Source: Acidobacteriota bacterium (lineage in GTDB: Bacteria > Acidobacteriota > Vicinamibacteria > Vicinamibacterales > 2-12-FULL-66-21). From it: a stretch of DNA of 38,155 nt. Shown here one piece after another: positions 23,294-31,362 of this stretch. The stretch spans positions 55,196 to 93,350 of the forward strand of contig QHWT01000041.1 of NCBI GenBank assembly GCA_003222675.1. The letters are read 5' to 3'. The number at the start of each line of letters is the position of its first letter. Position 1 is the first letter of the stretch. The translations under genes were made by a program, and so were the position numbers. Below the pieces are notes generated by a model. That model searched no databases. It was not told where the DNA came from and saw only the letters and a list, made by a program, of their open reading frames with translations.

Positions 23294-25003
23294 ATGGCCG
23301 CGCGTCTCACCACATACGTCGTTGTCGCGATCGTCGCGGCCACGCTCATCGCGGGCCTGATCGTCGGCGCGCAGCGCGACGACAACAGCGGCCCGGTCGA
23401 TCTCATCGTCCACAACGCAAAGCTTTACACTGCCGACGGCCTCGGGACGATGGCCGAAGCGGTCGCGGTGCGCGGGAACAAGATCCTGCACGTCGGCACG
23501 AACCGCGAGATCCTCCGCTATCGCCGTCCACAGACGACCGTCATCGACGCAAAGGGCGCAGCGGTGATCCCCGGATTCAACGACGCGCACGTCGCGTTCA
23601 TCGCGGGCGGTCTTGCGCGGGAGGCAATCGATTTGACCGGCCTCGAGACGCTCGAGGCGATGCAGGAGCGGATCGCCGATGCGGATCCGTTCAGCCCGTG
23701 GGTCATCGGCCGCGGCTGGACGTACGAGCGCTTCGCGGACTTGCCCACGCGCGCGCAGCTCGACGCCGCGACGAGCGATCGGCCGGCGATGTTCCTCTCG
23801 CAGGACGGCCATGCGGCGTGGGTCAACACGATGGCGCTTGCCGCCGCGGGCATCACGAGAAAGACGCCTGCGCCGCCAGACGGAGTCATCGTGCGCGACC
23901 CGCGCGGCGAGCCAACGGGCTTACTGAAGGACGGCGCGATTTCCCTGGTCACGCGCGTCATGCCGCCATCGACGCGCCAGAGCCGCGCGCGCGCGCTGCG
24001 GCTCGCGGTTCGTGAGGCACACGCGCACGGCGTCACGAGCATCCAGACCTTCGGCGAGTCGGCTGACGATCTCGATCTCTACGACGAGGCGCGGCGTGCA
24101 GGGGAGCTGACCGTACGTGTCTACGCCGTGCTTCCGGCAACCTCGCCAGTAACGCAGAACGAGCTTGCCGTCTTCGAGGGAATCACCAAGCGTTTCTCTG
24201 ATGATCCGCTGTTCAAAGCAGGAGCAGTGAGCGTAGCGCTCGACGGATCGATCGCATCGCAGACCGCGGCGACATTGGAGCCCTACGCGACCCGCGGCGC
24301 TCTGTCGGGGTTGACTGTGCTGACGTTCGACGAACTGAACGCGGCTGTCGCCACGCTGGATGCGCGCGGCTTGCAGATTGCCATCGACGCGGCCGGGGAC
24401 AGGGGCGTGCGGATGGCGCTCGATGCGTTCGAGAAGGTTGCGGCGCAACACACTGCTGCAGGACAGACGCGCCGCCATCGGATCGAACGCGCAGAGATTG
24501 TCGATCCGGATGATCTCCCGCGTTTCAAGACGCTGAGCCTGATCGCGGCGCTGCAGCCGTTGCACGTCGAGACGAACCGGGTGTCGTCGGACTGGGCGAA
24601 GAACCTCGGACCCGATCGCGCGCTGTTCGGCTGGCCGGCACGCTCGCTCGCGACCGCCGGCGCCCATGTCACATTCGGCAGTGACTGGCCGAACGTGCCG
24701 CTCGATCCGCTCGCCGGTCTCAACGCCGCCGTCAATCGGACGGCCGGCGGAGACGCGACTGAGGAGATCGCCTCGATCGACGAGTCGCTGCCACTCAAGT
24801 CCGCCGTCAATGCGTGGACCTCCGGCGCGGCCTGGGCATCGTTCGATGATCATCGCAAAGGCGTCATCAAGCGTGGCATGCTCGCCGACCTCGTCGTCCT
24901 GTCCGCTGACATCTTCGATCCGAAGAAGCGCGCGCTGGCCTCGGCGGAAGTTGCCGTGACGATCTTCGATGGAAAGGTCGTCTATCGACGCAACGCTTCG
25001 TAG
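23294..25003 (+). CDS. YtcJ-like amidohydrolase-fold protein lacking most metal ligands
   Basis: 569 aa, with a GGAGGGGGC ribosome binding site before the ATG. An N-terminal membrane anchor (about 6-28) places it outside or facing the periplasm. The YtcJ/NfdA-type fold is clear: DLIVHNAKLYTADGLGTMAE, VIPGFNDAHVAF, WVIGRGWTYERF and FLSQDGHAAWVN, with FGSDWPNVPLDPL near the end. Key metal-site residues are changed. The HxH motif is H99-V-A101; the usual HAxGD is DAAGD (Asp365); the usual EHAE is IERAE (Arg399). Only H99 and D464 of the usual ligands remain. It is probably a pseudoenzyme or has another function. It converges on an intact amidohydrolase gene. Confidence 0.85.
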   Translation: MAARLTTYVVVAIVAATLIAGLIVGAQRDDNSGPVDLIVHNAKLYTADGLGTMAEAVAVRGNKILHVGTNREILRYRRPQTTVIDAKGAAVIPGFNDAHVAFIAGGLAREAIDLTGLETLEAMQERIADADPFSPWVIGRGWTYERFADLPTRAQLDAATSDRPAMFLSQDGHAAWVNTMALAAAGITRKTPAPPDGVIVRDPRGEPTGLLKDGAISLVTRVMPPSTRQSRARALRLAVREAHAHGVTSIQTFGESADDLDLYDEARRAGELTVRVYAVLPATSPVTQNELAVFEGITKRFSDDPLFKAGAVSVALDGSIASQTAATLEPYATRGALSGLTVLTFDELNAAVATLDARGLQIAIDAAGDRGVRMALDAFEKVAAQHTAAGQTRRHRIERAEIVDPDDLPRFKTLSLIAALQPLHVETNRVSSDWAKNLGPDRALFGWPARSLATAGAHVTFGSDWPNVPLDPLAGLNAAVNRTAGGDATEEIASIDESLPLKSAVNAWTSGAAWASFDDHRKGVIKRGMLADLVVLSADIFDPKKRALASAEVAVTIFDGKVVYRRNAS

Positions 25004-25020
25004 CCCTCGGTGCGGCGCGT

Positions 25021-26313
25021 TCACTGGTGCCGTGGTTCCCACGTTCTGTAGGCGACTCCCCCTTTCATCACGAATCGCACCCGGCGCAATGCACTGACGT
25101 CAACGGTCGGGTCTCCTTCAACGACAACGAGATCCGCGAGAAGATTTTCCTTCACCTGGCCGATGCGGTTCTCCATGTGCAGCACGCGGGCGCCGATGGA
25201 CGTGGCGCTCCTCAGCGCGTCGACGGGCTTCATGCCGTAGTCGACCATCAGCTCGATCTCGCGCGCGTTGTCGCCGTGGGTGAAGACGCCCACGTCGCTG
25301 CCACTCAGAATCGTGACGCCGGCATCGAGTGCCGCCTTGAAGCTCGCGCGCTTGCGCGTGATCGAAGCCGGCTCGACACCCTCGCCCTTCTTCCATCCCG
25401 CGTATTGCGACGTCGCGTCGCCGGCCGCCAGCGTGGCGCAGAGCGCGACGTTGTGCTCCTTCATCAGCCGGAACACCTCCGGCGTTCCCGCGTCGCCGTG
25501 CTCGATCGTTTCAACGCCGGCCATGACCGCCCGGCGCATCCCCTCGGCCGTGGTCGCATGCGCCACGACGGGTCTCCCGCTGCTGCGCGCCGTCTCGACG
25601 ATCGTCTTCAACTCCTCGAGTGAAAACGTGGGCGCCGCTTCGCCGCGCGCGCCCCAGCGGTAGTCCGCGTACACCTTTACCCAGTCCGCGCCGTGGCCGA
25701 TTTGATCGCGGACGACGCGAACGAGCGACTCGCCGTCGGCTTCTTCAGCACCTTGCGGCACGTTCCATTCGAGCGCGAATCCCCTGGGACCGTAGCTTCC
25801 CGTCGCCACGATGGCGCGAGTCGCGACCAGCATGCGTGGGCCGGGAATGATCCCGAGGTCGACCGCTTGCTTCAGCTCCGCGTCCGCGTAGGCGGCCCCT
25901 TCGGTGCCGAGATCGCGAATCGTGGTGAAGCCAGCCAGCAGCGTCGCGCGCAGGTGATTCGTCGCCCGCGCTACGCGGAGCGCCAAGCCTTCGTGCAGCA
26001 CCTGGTCGTTCCATGCGGCCTCGTCGTAGGGATGGAGGAGCACGTGCGAATGCCCTTCGATCAGTCCCGGCAGAAGGGTTGTTCCGGCCATGTCGATCGG
26101 CGTTGCGCCGGGCGACGCGACAGATGCCGCGGGTCCGACCGCCTCGATGCGATCGCCGCGGACTCGCACGCCCCAGCCTTCGTGCATCGTGTCGCCGTCG
26201 AAAACGCGCGCAGGACGCAGCACCGTGACCGTGCCCGTGTCATGCGGCGGTGCATCCTGTGTCGTAATGGCAGGCACGATGATCAACAACGCCATCAACA
26301 CCGCATTTCGCAT
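25021..26313 (-). CDS. Exported metal-dependent amidohydrolase, imidazolonepropionase-like
   Basis: 430 aa with a signal peptide ([20 protein letters not shown]) and a good ribosome binding site (TGGAGAAG). All ligands of the binuclear amidohydrolase site are present: EGHSHVLLH (HxH at about 87), [11 protein letters not shown] (bridging Lys), [24 protein letters not shown] and LSGSDVGVF. Members of this group are often dipeptidases or lactonases, and the substrate here is not predictable. It is in contrast with the neighbouring YtcJ-like protein, whose metal site is degraded; the two genes converge with 17 bp between stops. Confidence 0.9.
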   Translation of the reverse strand: MRNAVLMALLIIVPAITTQDAPPHDTGTVTVLRPARVFDGDTMHEGWGVRVRGDRIEAVGPAASVASPGATPIDMAGTTLLPGLIEGHSHVLLHPYDEAAWNDQVLHEGLALRVARATNHLRATLLAGFTTIRDLGTEGAAYADAELKQAVDLGIIPGPRMLVATRAIVATGSYGPRGFALEWNVPQGAEEADGESLVRVVRDQIGHGADWVKVYADYRWGARGEAAPTFSLEELKTIVETARSSGRPVVAHATTAEGMRRAVMAGVETIEHGDAGTPEVFRLMKEHNVALCATLAAGDATSQYAGWKKGEGVEPASITRKRASFKAALDAGVTILSGSDVGVFTHGDNAREIELMVDYGMKPVDALRSATSIGARVLHMENRIGQVKENLLADLVVVEGDPTVDVSALRRVRFVMKGGVAYRTWEPRHQ

Positions 26314-26473
26314 GACACTTCTCCAGGTGATGTGACCGCGGATGCATTATCACTTGAAAGGTGCAGCCGGTCGCACCGAGCATGCAGCACTTCACGCCTT
26401 GCGCCGAGCACCTGACGCGCGGAGCACGCGGCACGTAGCACCGTGCCGCCGGCATCGATATGATCGCAGGTGC

Positions 26474-27259
26474 ATGGACACGGTGTTTCCGCCGCTGACC
26501 GCGACGCGGTTCGATGCGGTCACGTCGGCGGTCTCCGCCGCGGTCTATCTGCTCGTGGGCTTCGCGGCGCTGCTGCGCGCGCCGCGTGACGCGCGTACGG
26601 GCGTGTTCCTGCTCGTTGCCGTCACCGGTCTCGGTCCATATCTCCTTCCGGTGTATGCGTGGCTCCGTCCCGGCAGCACGTTTACAAAACCTCTCGTGTC
26701 GGTACTCGCAGTATCCCTCGTGCTGGGAAGCCTAGCGCTCTTTCACTTCACGCAGATCTTTCCGTGGCGGCGCCCGTGGATCCGCCGCTACTTCGAGCTG
26801 CTGCTCACGGGCTACGGCCTCGGACCCCTGATCGTGCTTGGCTTGATCTGGTTTGCACCGAGGCACGCTGAGGACATCGAGGCCTCGTACGCGGTGCTGA
26901 CCGTATTCATCGGCTTGCCCGCGATCTTCGTCGCCGGCATCGTCCTGCCATTCGCAGGATTGCTGTCGCTCTACTACAGCGTTCTCGCGGCGCGCGCCGC
27001 GGGCTTCGAGCAGGCGCGGCGTCCTCTGATGGGCATCCTCGTCAGCCAGCTGGCGGGAGGCGTTCTCGCGATCCTGATCATTCCGCTCCTGCACTTCGTC
27101 GCCCCTGCGGGCGCCTTGGTGACGATCGCGTCTGCCCTGCTCTTTGGATTCGGATTGCTGATGCCCATTGCCTTCGCAGCGGGAGTCTGGCGGTTTCGCG
27201 TGTTGGATCTCGATATCGAGGGACTGCCATCGGTCAGGGCGGGTAGCACTTCATCCTGA
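26474..27259 (+). CDS. Seven- or eight-helix membrane protein, unknown
   Basis: 261 aa with a GCAGG before the ATG. About seven or eight hydrophobic helices fill the protein: VYLLVGFAALLRAP, GVFLLVAVTGLGPYLLP, LVSVLAVSLVLGSLALFHFT, LLTGYGLGPLIVLGLIWF, VFIGLPAIFVAGIVLPFAGL and two more. The ending (WRFRVLDLDIEGLP) resembles the junction after the 7TM sensor module of some histidine kinases, but here the protein stops with no kinase. Its 3' end overlaps the opposing permease gene by 9 bp. The spacer upstream (26314-26473) holds GCAC-rich repetitive sequence only. Confidence 0.72.
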   Translation: MDTVFPPLTATRFDAVTSAVSAAVYLLVGFAALLRAPRDARTGVFLLVAVTGLGPYLLPVYAWLRPGSTFTKPLVSVLAVSLVLGSLALFHFTQIFPWRRPWIRRYFELLLTGYGLGPLIVLGLIWFAPRHAEDIEASYAVLTVFIGLPAIFVAGIVLPFAGLLSLYYSVLAARAAGFEQARRPLMGILVSQLAGGVLAILIIPLLHFVAPAGALVTIASALLFGFGLLMPIAFAAGVWRFRVLDLDIEGLPSVRAGSTSS

Positions 27260-28582
27260 TCCGGATCGCGGCGCCAGCCGCGCGGCGATGAGGAACAGCG
27301 CCGCGCCCGCGGCCAGCGCGCCCGCGCCCGCCATCCACTGACGCGCCGTCGCGCCCGCGAGAATGCCGAGCGCGATTGCAATTGCGGCCGACGGCACGAT
27401 CGGACCCAGCGGAAGCGTCAGCGTGGGCGGCGCGACGCGATCGGCGAGCGCGGGGCTTCGCAGCCGGAGGGCGGACGCACACGTGGCCACGTAGACGACG
27501 AGGCGGCTGACGGCGCTGGCGGCGGCCATCGTGACGAACGTGCCGCTCGTCGCGAGCGCAAGGGAAATCGCAGCGGTGACGAGGATTGCGTTGATCGGGG
27601 TGCCGAACCGCGCGCTCACGCGTGCCAGGACGCCGGGCAGATCCCCTTGCTCGGCGAGCGCGAACAGGCTGCGGGATCCCGACAACGCCTGCCCCATGTT
27701 GTTCCCGGTCGTCGACATCACGGCGCCGAGCGTCATCAGCGCGGCGGCAGCGGGACCCATCACGCGCGCCGATGCATCGGCCAGCGGCGTCTTCGATTGC
27801 GCGAGTCCCGGCAGTGTGCCGAGCACGGCAACCTGTACGAGGGTCAGAATGATGGTGACGAGAATAATCGTCATCAGGAGCGCGAACGGCACCGCGCGGC
27901 GAGGATCCCTGGCCTCGCCCGCGGGCACGGGCACGACTTCGTAACCGCCGAACGTATAGATGAGCAGCAAGGCGCTGCTCCGCAGCTGCGACAACTCTGG
28001 CGCGCCGCCCGGTGCGAGAAGGGCCGCATCAATCGCCGGGAGAGCGAACGCGATGAACAGTCCGAGAGGAATTATCTTGCCGATGGCGAGCGCGTTCACC
28101 ACCCACGCGCTCTGCCGGATCCCGAGCACGTTGATGATCGCAAGCGTCGCGATGATCGCCGTCAGCAGCAGCGTACGCGTCGCGCCAGCGGTCACAGCTG
28201 GCCAGTAGAAGCCGAGTGACACGATCAGCACGTTAATCACGGACGCCCAGCTCGCGACGCGCGTGAACCATTGCATCCATCCCACTTCGAATGCCGCGAA
28301 GCGTCCGAACGCTGCGCGCGTGTAGAGGTAAGGGCCGCCAGTGCCGTCGAAGCGGCTGCCAACTTCCGCGAACGTCGCGGCAATCAGCAATGAGGCGAAG
28401 CCGACCGCGACGATCAGCAGAGGGCTCCAGGCGCCGACGAGTCCAGCGATGGCGGCGGGCACCGCGAACACCGCCCCGCCGATGACCTGGTTGATGCCGA
28501 TGGCGGTAAGGTCCCAGCGTCCGAGCTCGCGACGCAGAGAAGGGGCCGGGCCGGTCACTGCGCGAGCCTGCAGATGGGGCAC
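27251..28582 (-). CDS. APC-family amino acid permease
   Basis: 443 aa, about 12 hydrophobic helices. The first is LTAIGINQVIGGAVFAVPAAIAG, with the APC substrate-binding GxG-type unwound helix (here IGG). FAEVGSRFDGTGGPYLYTRAAFG is the consensus amphipathic region after helix 2. A segment about midway (LLLIYTFGGYEVVPVPAGEARDPRR) matches helix 6 with the conserved F-G-G-x-E/Y pattern. Substrate is probably an amino acid or amine. It is divergent from the Rieske gene and may supply its substrate; that is inference. Confidence 0.9.
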   Translation of the reverse strand: MPHLQARAVTGPAPSLRRELGRWDLTAIGINQVIGGAVFAVPAAIAGLVGAWSPLLIVAVGFASLLIAATFAEVGSRFDGTGGPYLYTRAAFGRFAAFEVGWMQWFTRVASWASVINVLIVSLGFYWPAVTAGATRTLLLTAIIATLAIINVLGIRQSAWVVNALAIGKIIPLGLFIAFALPAIDAALLAPGGAPELSQLRSSALLLIYTFGGYEVVPVPAGEARDPRRAVPFALLMTIILVTIILTLVQVAVLGTLPGLAQSKTPLADASARVMGPAAAALMTLGAVMSTTGNNMGQALSGSRSLFALAEQGDLPGVLARVSARFGTPINAILVTAAISLALATSGTFVTMAAASAVSRLVVYVATCASALRLRSPALADRVAPPTLTLPLGPIVPSAAIAIALGILAGATARQWMAGAGALAAGAALFLIAARLAPRSGSG

Positions 28583-28603
28583 CTCGCAGCGGTTGTATCA
28601 TGA

Positions 28604-28644
28604 GTCGGAGGCCGGAGGCCGGAAGTCGGAGGTCGGAGGTCGGA
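28604..28644. repeat. GGTCGGAG-type tandem repeat
   Basis: Six imperfect copies of a 7-8 bp unit (GTCGGAG, GCCGGAG, GTCGGAG) lie in the divergent spacer upstream of the Rieske gene. Confidence 0.75.
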
Positions 28645-28677
28645 GAGAAAGCCGACAACCATCAACCGTCAACCGAT

Positions 28678-29019
28678 ATGGAAGAACAATCGGTGGTCGT
28701 CAAGCCGCGGGACGTCATGCCGGAGGGGGCGCGCACGCTGCCCGCGCGCTATTACACCGATCCCGCGTTGTTCAAGGCGGAACTCGATGGCCTCTTCGGC
28801 CGCATGTGGTTCTATGCGGGTCGATCGGAAGAGGCGACGCGCGCGGGACAGTACTTCGTCCGCGAGTTGAACGGCCACAACATTGTCGTCACTCGCAACA
28901 CGACCGGACGCGTCAGGGCCTTCCACAACATCTGCCGCCACCGGGGCACGCGGATCTGCACCGAAGTCTCAGGACAATTGAGCGTCATGCGTGGACCTAC
29001 GATCTCGACGGGCGGTTGA
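28678..29019 (+). pseudogene. Rieske oxygenase alpha subunit, N-terminal fragment
   Basis: 113 codons from the ATG at 28678. PARYYTDPALFKAELDGLFGRMWFYAG opens the Rieske domain of aromatic-ring-hydroxylating or amine-oxidising Rieske oxygenases. The first cluster motif FHNICRHRGTRIC is present (Cys86, His88). The frame departs from the family after TEVSGQLS, and the continuing residues to 29019 are out of frame. The homologous sequence resumes in another frame at 28986. The second cluster motif, CPYH in typical members, lies in the missing piece of about seven codons. Confidence 0.85.
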
Positions 29020-29792
29020 TCGGCGCGCCGCACATGGACGAAGTGCCGCATTTCCGGAAAGCGGATTACCCGTTGATGGGCGTGCACGCGGACGAGTGGG
29101 ACGGTCACATTTTCCTGAATCTGAGCGAGAGGCCGGAACCGCTCAGCGCGCAGCTCGGATCGCTCATGGAAAAGTTCCGAGACTGGAGGATGCAGCACCT
29201 GCGGCTTGGCCGCCGCATCGTGTACGACGTGAAAGCGAACTGGAAGCTCGTGATTCAGAACTACAACGAGTGCCTGCACTGTCCGAATCTGCACCCCGCC
29301 CTCAACAAGCTCTCGCACTACTTGAGCGGCGAGAACGAGCTACTGCATCCGACCTACATGGGCGGACGCATGGATCTCCGGCCGGGTGTGGATACGCTGT
29401 CGTGGGACGGCACGTGCCCGCGTGCGGTGCTGCCGGGGCTCTCGGCCGACGATCGCCGTCGCGTGTACTACTACGCGATTTTTCCGAACATGCTCCTGAG
29501 TCTGCACCCGGATTACATGATGACGCACACGCTGTGGCCGATCGCGCCCGGCCGCACGATTAACGTGTGCGAATGGCACTTCCAGCCGTCGGAGCTCGCG
29601 CGCGACGGGTTCGATCCGTCTGATTGCGTGGACTTCTGGGACATGACGAACAAGCAGGACTGGCACGTCTGCGAGCTGTCGCAGGCGGGAATCGGCTCGC
29701 CCGCGTATGTGCCGGGTCCGTACTCGAACCGTGAAGACCTGCTCTATGCGTTCGATCGCTTCATCGTCAATTTTCACGAGCGCGGCTTGTAG
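28986..29792 (+). pseudogene. Rieske oxygenase alpha subunit, C-terminal fragment
   Basis: About 269 codons in a frame different from the N-terminal fragment. It opens with HAWTYDLDGRLIGAPHMDE, the sequence that should follow the Cys-Pro-Tyr of the second iron-sulfur ligand motif. The catalytic domain is complete: NYNECLHCPNLHP holds the two mononuclear-iron His, and SDCVDFWDMTNKQDW holds the probable Asp. It resembles the choline/carnitine and phenylpropionate dioxygenase group. No start codon or ribosome binding site of its own is apparent. Cluster context (GcvT-like protein and FAD oxidoreductases downstream) suggests demethylation or amine oxidation. Confidence 0.85.
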
Positions 29793-29793
29793 C

Positions 29794-29838
29794 GCGGACC
29801 TTCAGGTCCGCCGGGAGTGCCGGGTCTGAAGACCCGGC
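29794..29838. terminator. Double hairpin after the Rieske gene
   Basis: GCGGACC-TTCA-GGTCCGC (29794-29811) is followed by GCCGGGTC-TGAA-GACCCGGC (29819-29838), both perfect stems with 4-nt loops. They lie between convergent genes and may terminate transcription in either direction, or be repeats of the same family as the next element. Confidence 0.7.
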
Positions 29839-29848
29839 CTGCATTCGA

Positions 29849-29921
29849 CTCTCGTGGCTTCCACCCTTAGGTGGAACGACAACGCGCGGTCACTTCCGCC
29901 TGAAGGCGGAAGCCACAAGAG
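29849..29921. repeat. MITE-like element with CTCTYGTGGCTTCC ends
   Basis: Ends CTCTCGTGGCTTCC (29849-29862) and GGAAGCCACAAGAG (29908-29921) are inverted repeats with 13 of 14 matches. Inside are hairpins at 29860-29876 (TTCCACC/GGTGGAA) and 29893-29912 (CTTCCGCC/GGCGGAAG). A degraded copy lies at 36378-36402. The stop codon of the glycosyltransferase fragment lies within it. Confidence 0.8.
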
Positions 29922-30273
29922 TTATGAGGAGCACCAGCCACGGCAGCGATACCGCCCACGGCAGCCAGACAGGGATCGCTGCTCCGCCGGGCATCCATTC
30001 GCGCGCGCGCGCGAGGTGCAGCGCGAAAAAATCAGGACCGTTCCCGACGGGACGGTTGGGCGCCAGCCACTGACCGCTCGTCAACGCAGTCTTGAACGGC
30101 ACGTAATCGATCCGGTATCGCAGCCACGGACGCCCCGGCGGCGGATCGACGCGCTCGTAGTACGGGCCCGTCCCGCGAGGATCGGCCTGGAGAGGCGCCT
30201 GATCTTGCAAGAACGAGATCGACACCGCCAGCGCCGACACGAGTAAGCCGGCAACCACACATGCGACGAGCAC
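29890..30273 (-). pseudogene. Membrane glycosyltransferase-like protein, C-terminal fragment
   Basis: 127 codons from a GTG. VLVACVVAGLLVSALAVSISFLQDQAP is a membrane helix, followed by a soluble loop (PLQADPRGTGPYYERVDPPPG, then WLRYRIDYVPFKTAL) and a last helix (WAVSLPWLVLLITLVASAF). It continues the product of the two fragments upstream but in another frame. Its final residues (SAFRRK) and stop come from the repeat at 29849-29921. About 20 or more codons are missing between it and the middle fragment. Confidence 0.65.
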
Positions 30274-30797
30274 CCGGCGGTGAATCGTGGCGCGTAGCCG
30301 CCTTCAGGAAACAAGAAGGCGGCATAGAACACGAGCGCCGCGACACTCGCCGCGATGAGGCCTGCCAGGAGGCCTCTTTCTGTCCTGACGAGTGGCCTGC
30401 TGTCCTCTTTTACCGGTGGCGTGCGGCAGCACAGCGCGAGCGCAGAAAGCAGCACCGGCGGCGCCCAGACGAACAGCGACTTGCCGTGCGTCAACAACTG
30501 CACGAACAGTCCGCGCGGAATTTCTCCCAGCGTGAACGCGCGCGCCGGCGGAACCGGAATCATCGCGCCCAGGTTATAGCCGAAGTCCAGAGGGTCACCG
30601 AATCGCGCGATGTTCCACCCGATTTGCGCGAGCGCCCCAAGACCGATGCCGGCCGATAGCGTGATCGCCGCACGCCATCGCGCTGCGCGGTCCAGATGCG
30701 GATCGAGGAGCGCGCTTATGACGAATCCCGGCGCGATGACGAGCGCGGTAGGCTTCGTCAGTCCGGCAAGCGCAAGGAGCGCCGCCGCGCCGGCCAC
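30081..30797 (-). pseudogene. Membrane glycosyltransferase-like protein, middle fragment
   Basis: Open frame in which the meaningful part runs from about 30829 to about 30300. It encodes ALLALAGLTKPTALVIAPGFV, a helix pair with the Lys-Pro turn typical of GT-C enzymes, then LAQIGWNIARFGDPLDFGYN, a loop (FTLGEIPRGLFVQLLTHGK) and SLFVWAPPVLLSALALC. It then reads FLFPEGGYA and leaves the family; the remaining residues (CSSHVWLPAYSCRR onwards) are out of frame. The open frame upstream of the GTG carries residues ESNARARVAGAA that continue the protein. Confidence 0.65.
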
Positions 30798-30816
30798 GCG
30801 TGCACGCGCGTTCGAC

Positions 30817-31362
30817 TCATGCGAACGCAGCTGCCAGCCACGCTTCCGAATACAACGTCGTTCCGTACGGCCAGAGCATGGTGGCGCCGCCGAGAATCAA
30901 TGCGATCCCGAACGAGCGATCGACAGATCCGCCGAGCGCGCACGACGCGCGATAACAGCCGGCCACCGCCACCGCCGCGGCGAACGCCAGCGCCAGCGTC
31001 GTAATGCCGCCGACGAGAAACTCCCACGCAACTCCATCCGGCGGCGGACGCCGCGGCACGCCGGTCACGTGCGCGACCAACCGCCCGGCAAGGTGAAACG
31101 GAACGATAAGGAATGCGACACCGGGCCCGTACGGCGCATAAGGACGCCCATCGAGGCCGAACTTGCCAAAGAAGATTGGTTGCCCGCCCTGCATGATCGC
31201 GAGCGTTTGCGGAACCGAGATGTCTCCGGCGTCGACGAGGTGCTCGGCCTGGAAATACACCTCGAACTCGTCCGGCACACGGAACGCGTTGCCTGAGGAC
31301 GTCAGCGCATAGAGCGCAAAGAAGAAGCAGAAGAGGCGGACGGCAGGCCGCCCGATCGTCAT
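30817..31362 (-). pseudogene. Membrane glycosyltransferase-like protein, N-terminal fragment
   Basis: 181 codons. A first helix (VRLFCFFFALYALTSS) is followed by a periplasmic loop with VPDEFEVYFQAEHLVDAGDI, where an acidic pair in the first loop is typical of GT-C/ArnT-like transferases, and LDGRPYAPYGPGVAFLIVPF. Two or three helices follow, ending at MLWPYGTTLYSEAWLAAAF where the frame stops. The ATG overlaps the stop of the GcvT-like gene (ATGA), so it was co-translated with it. The whole gene (29890-31362) is broken at two points and is unlikely to work; the exact family is uncertain. Confidence 0.7.
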
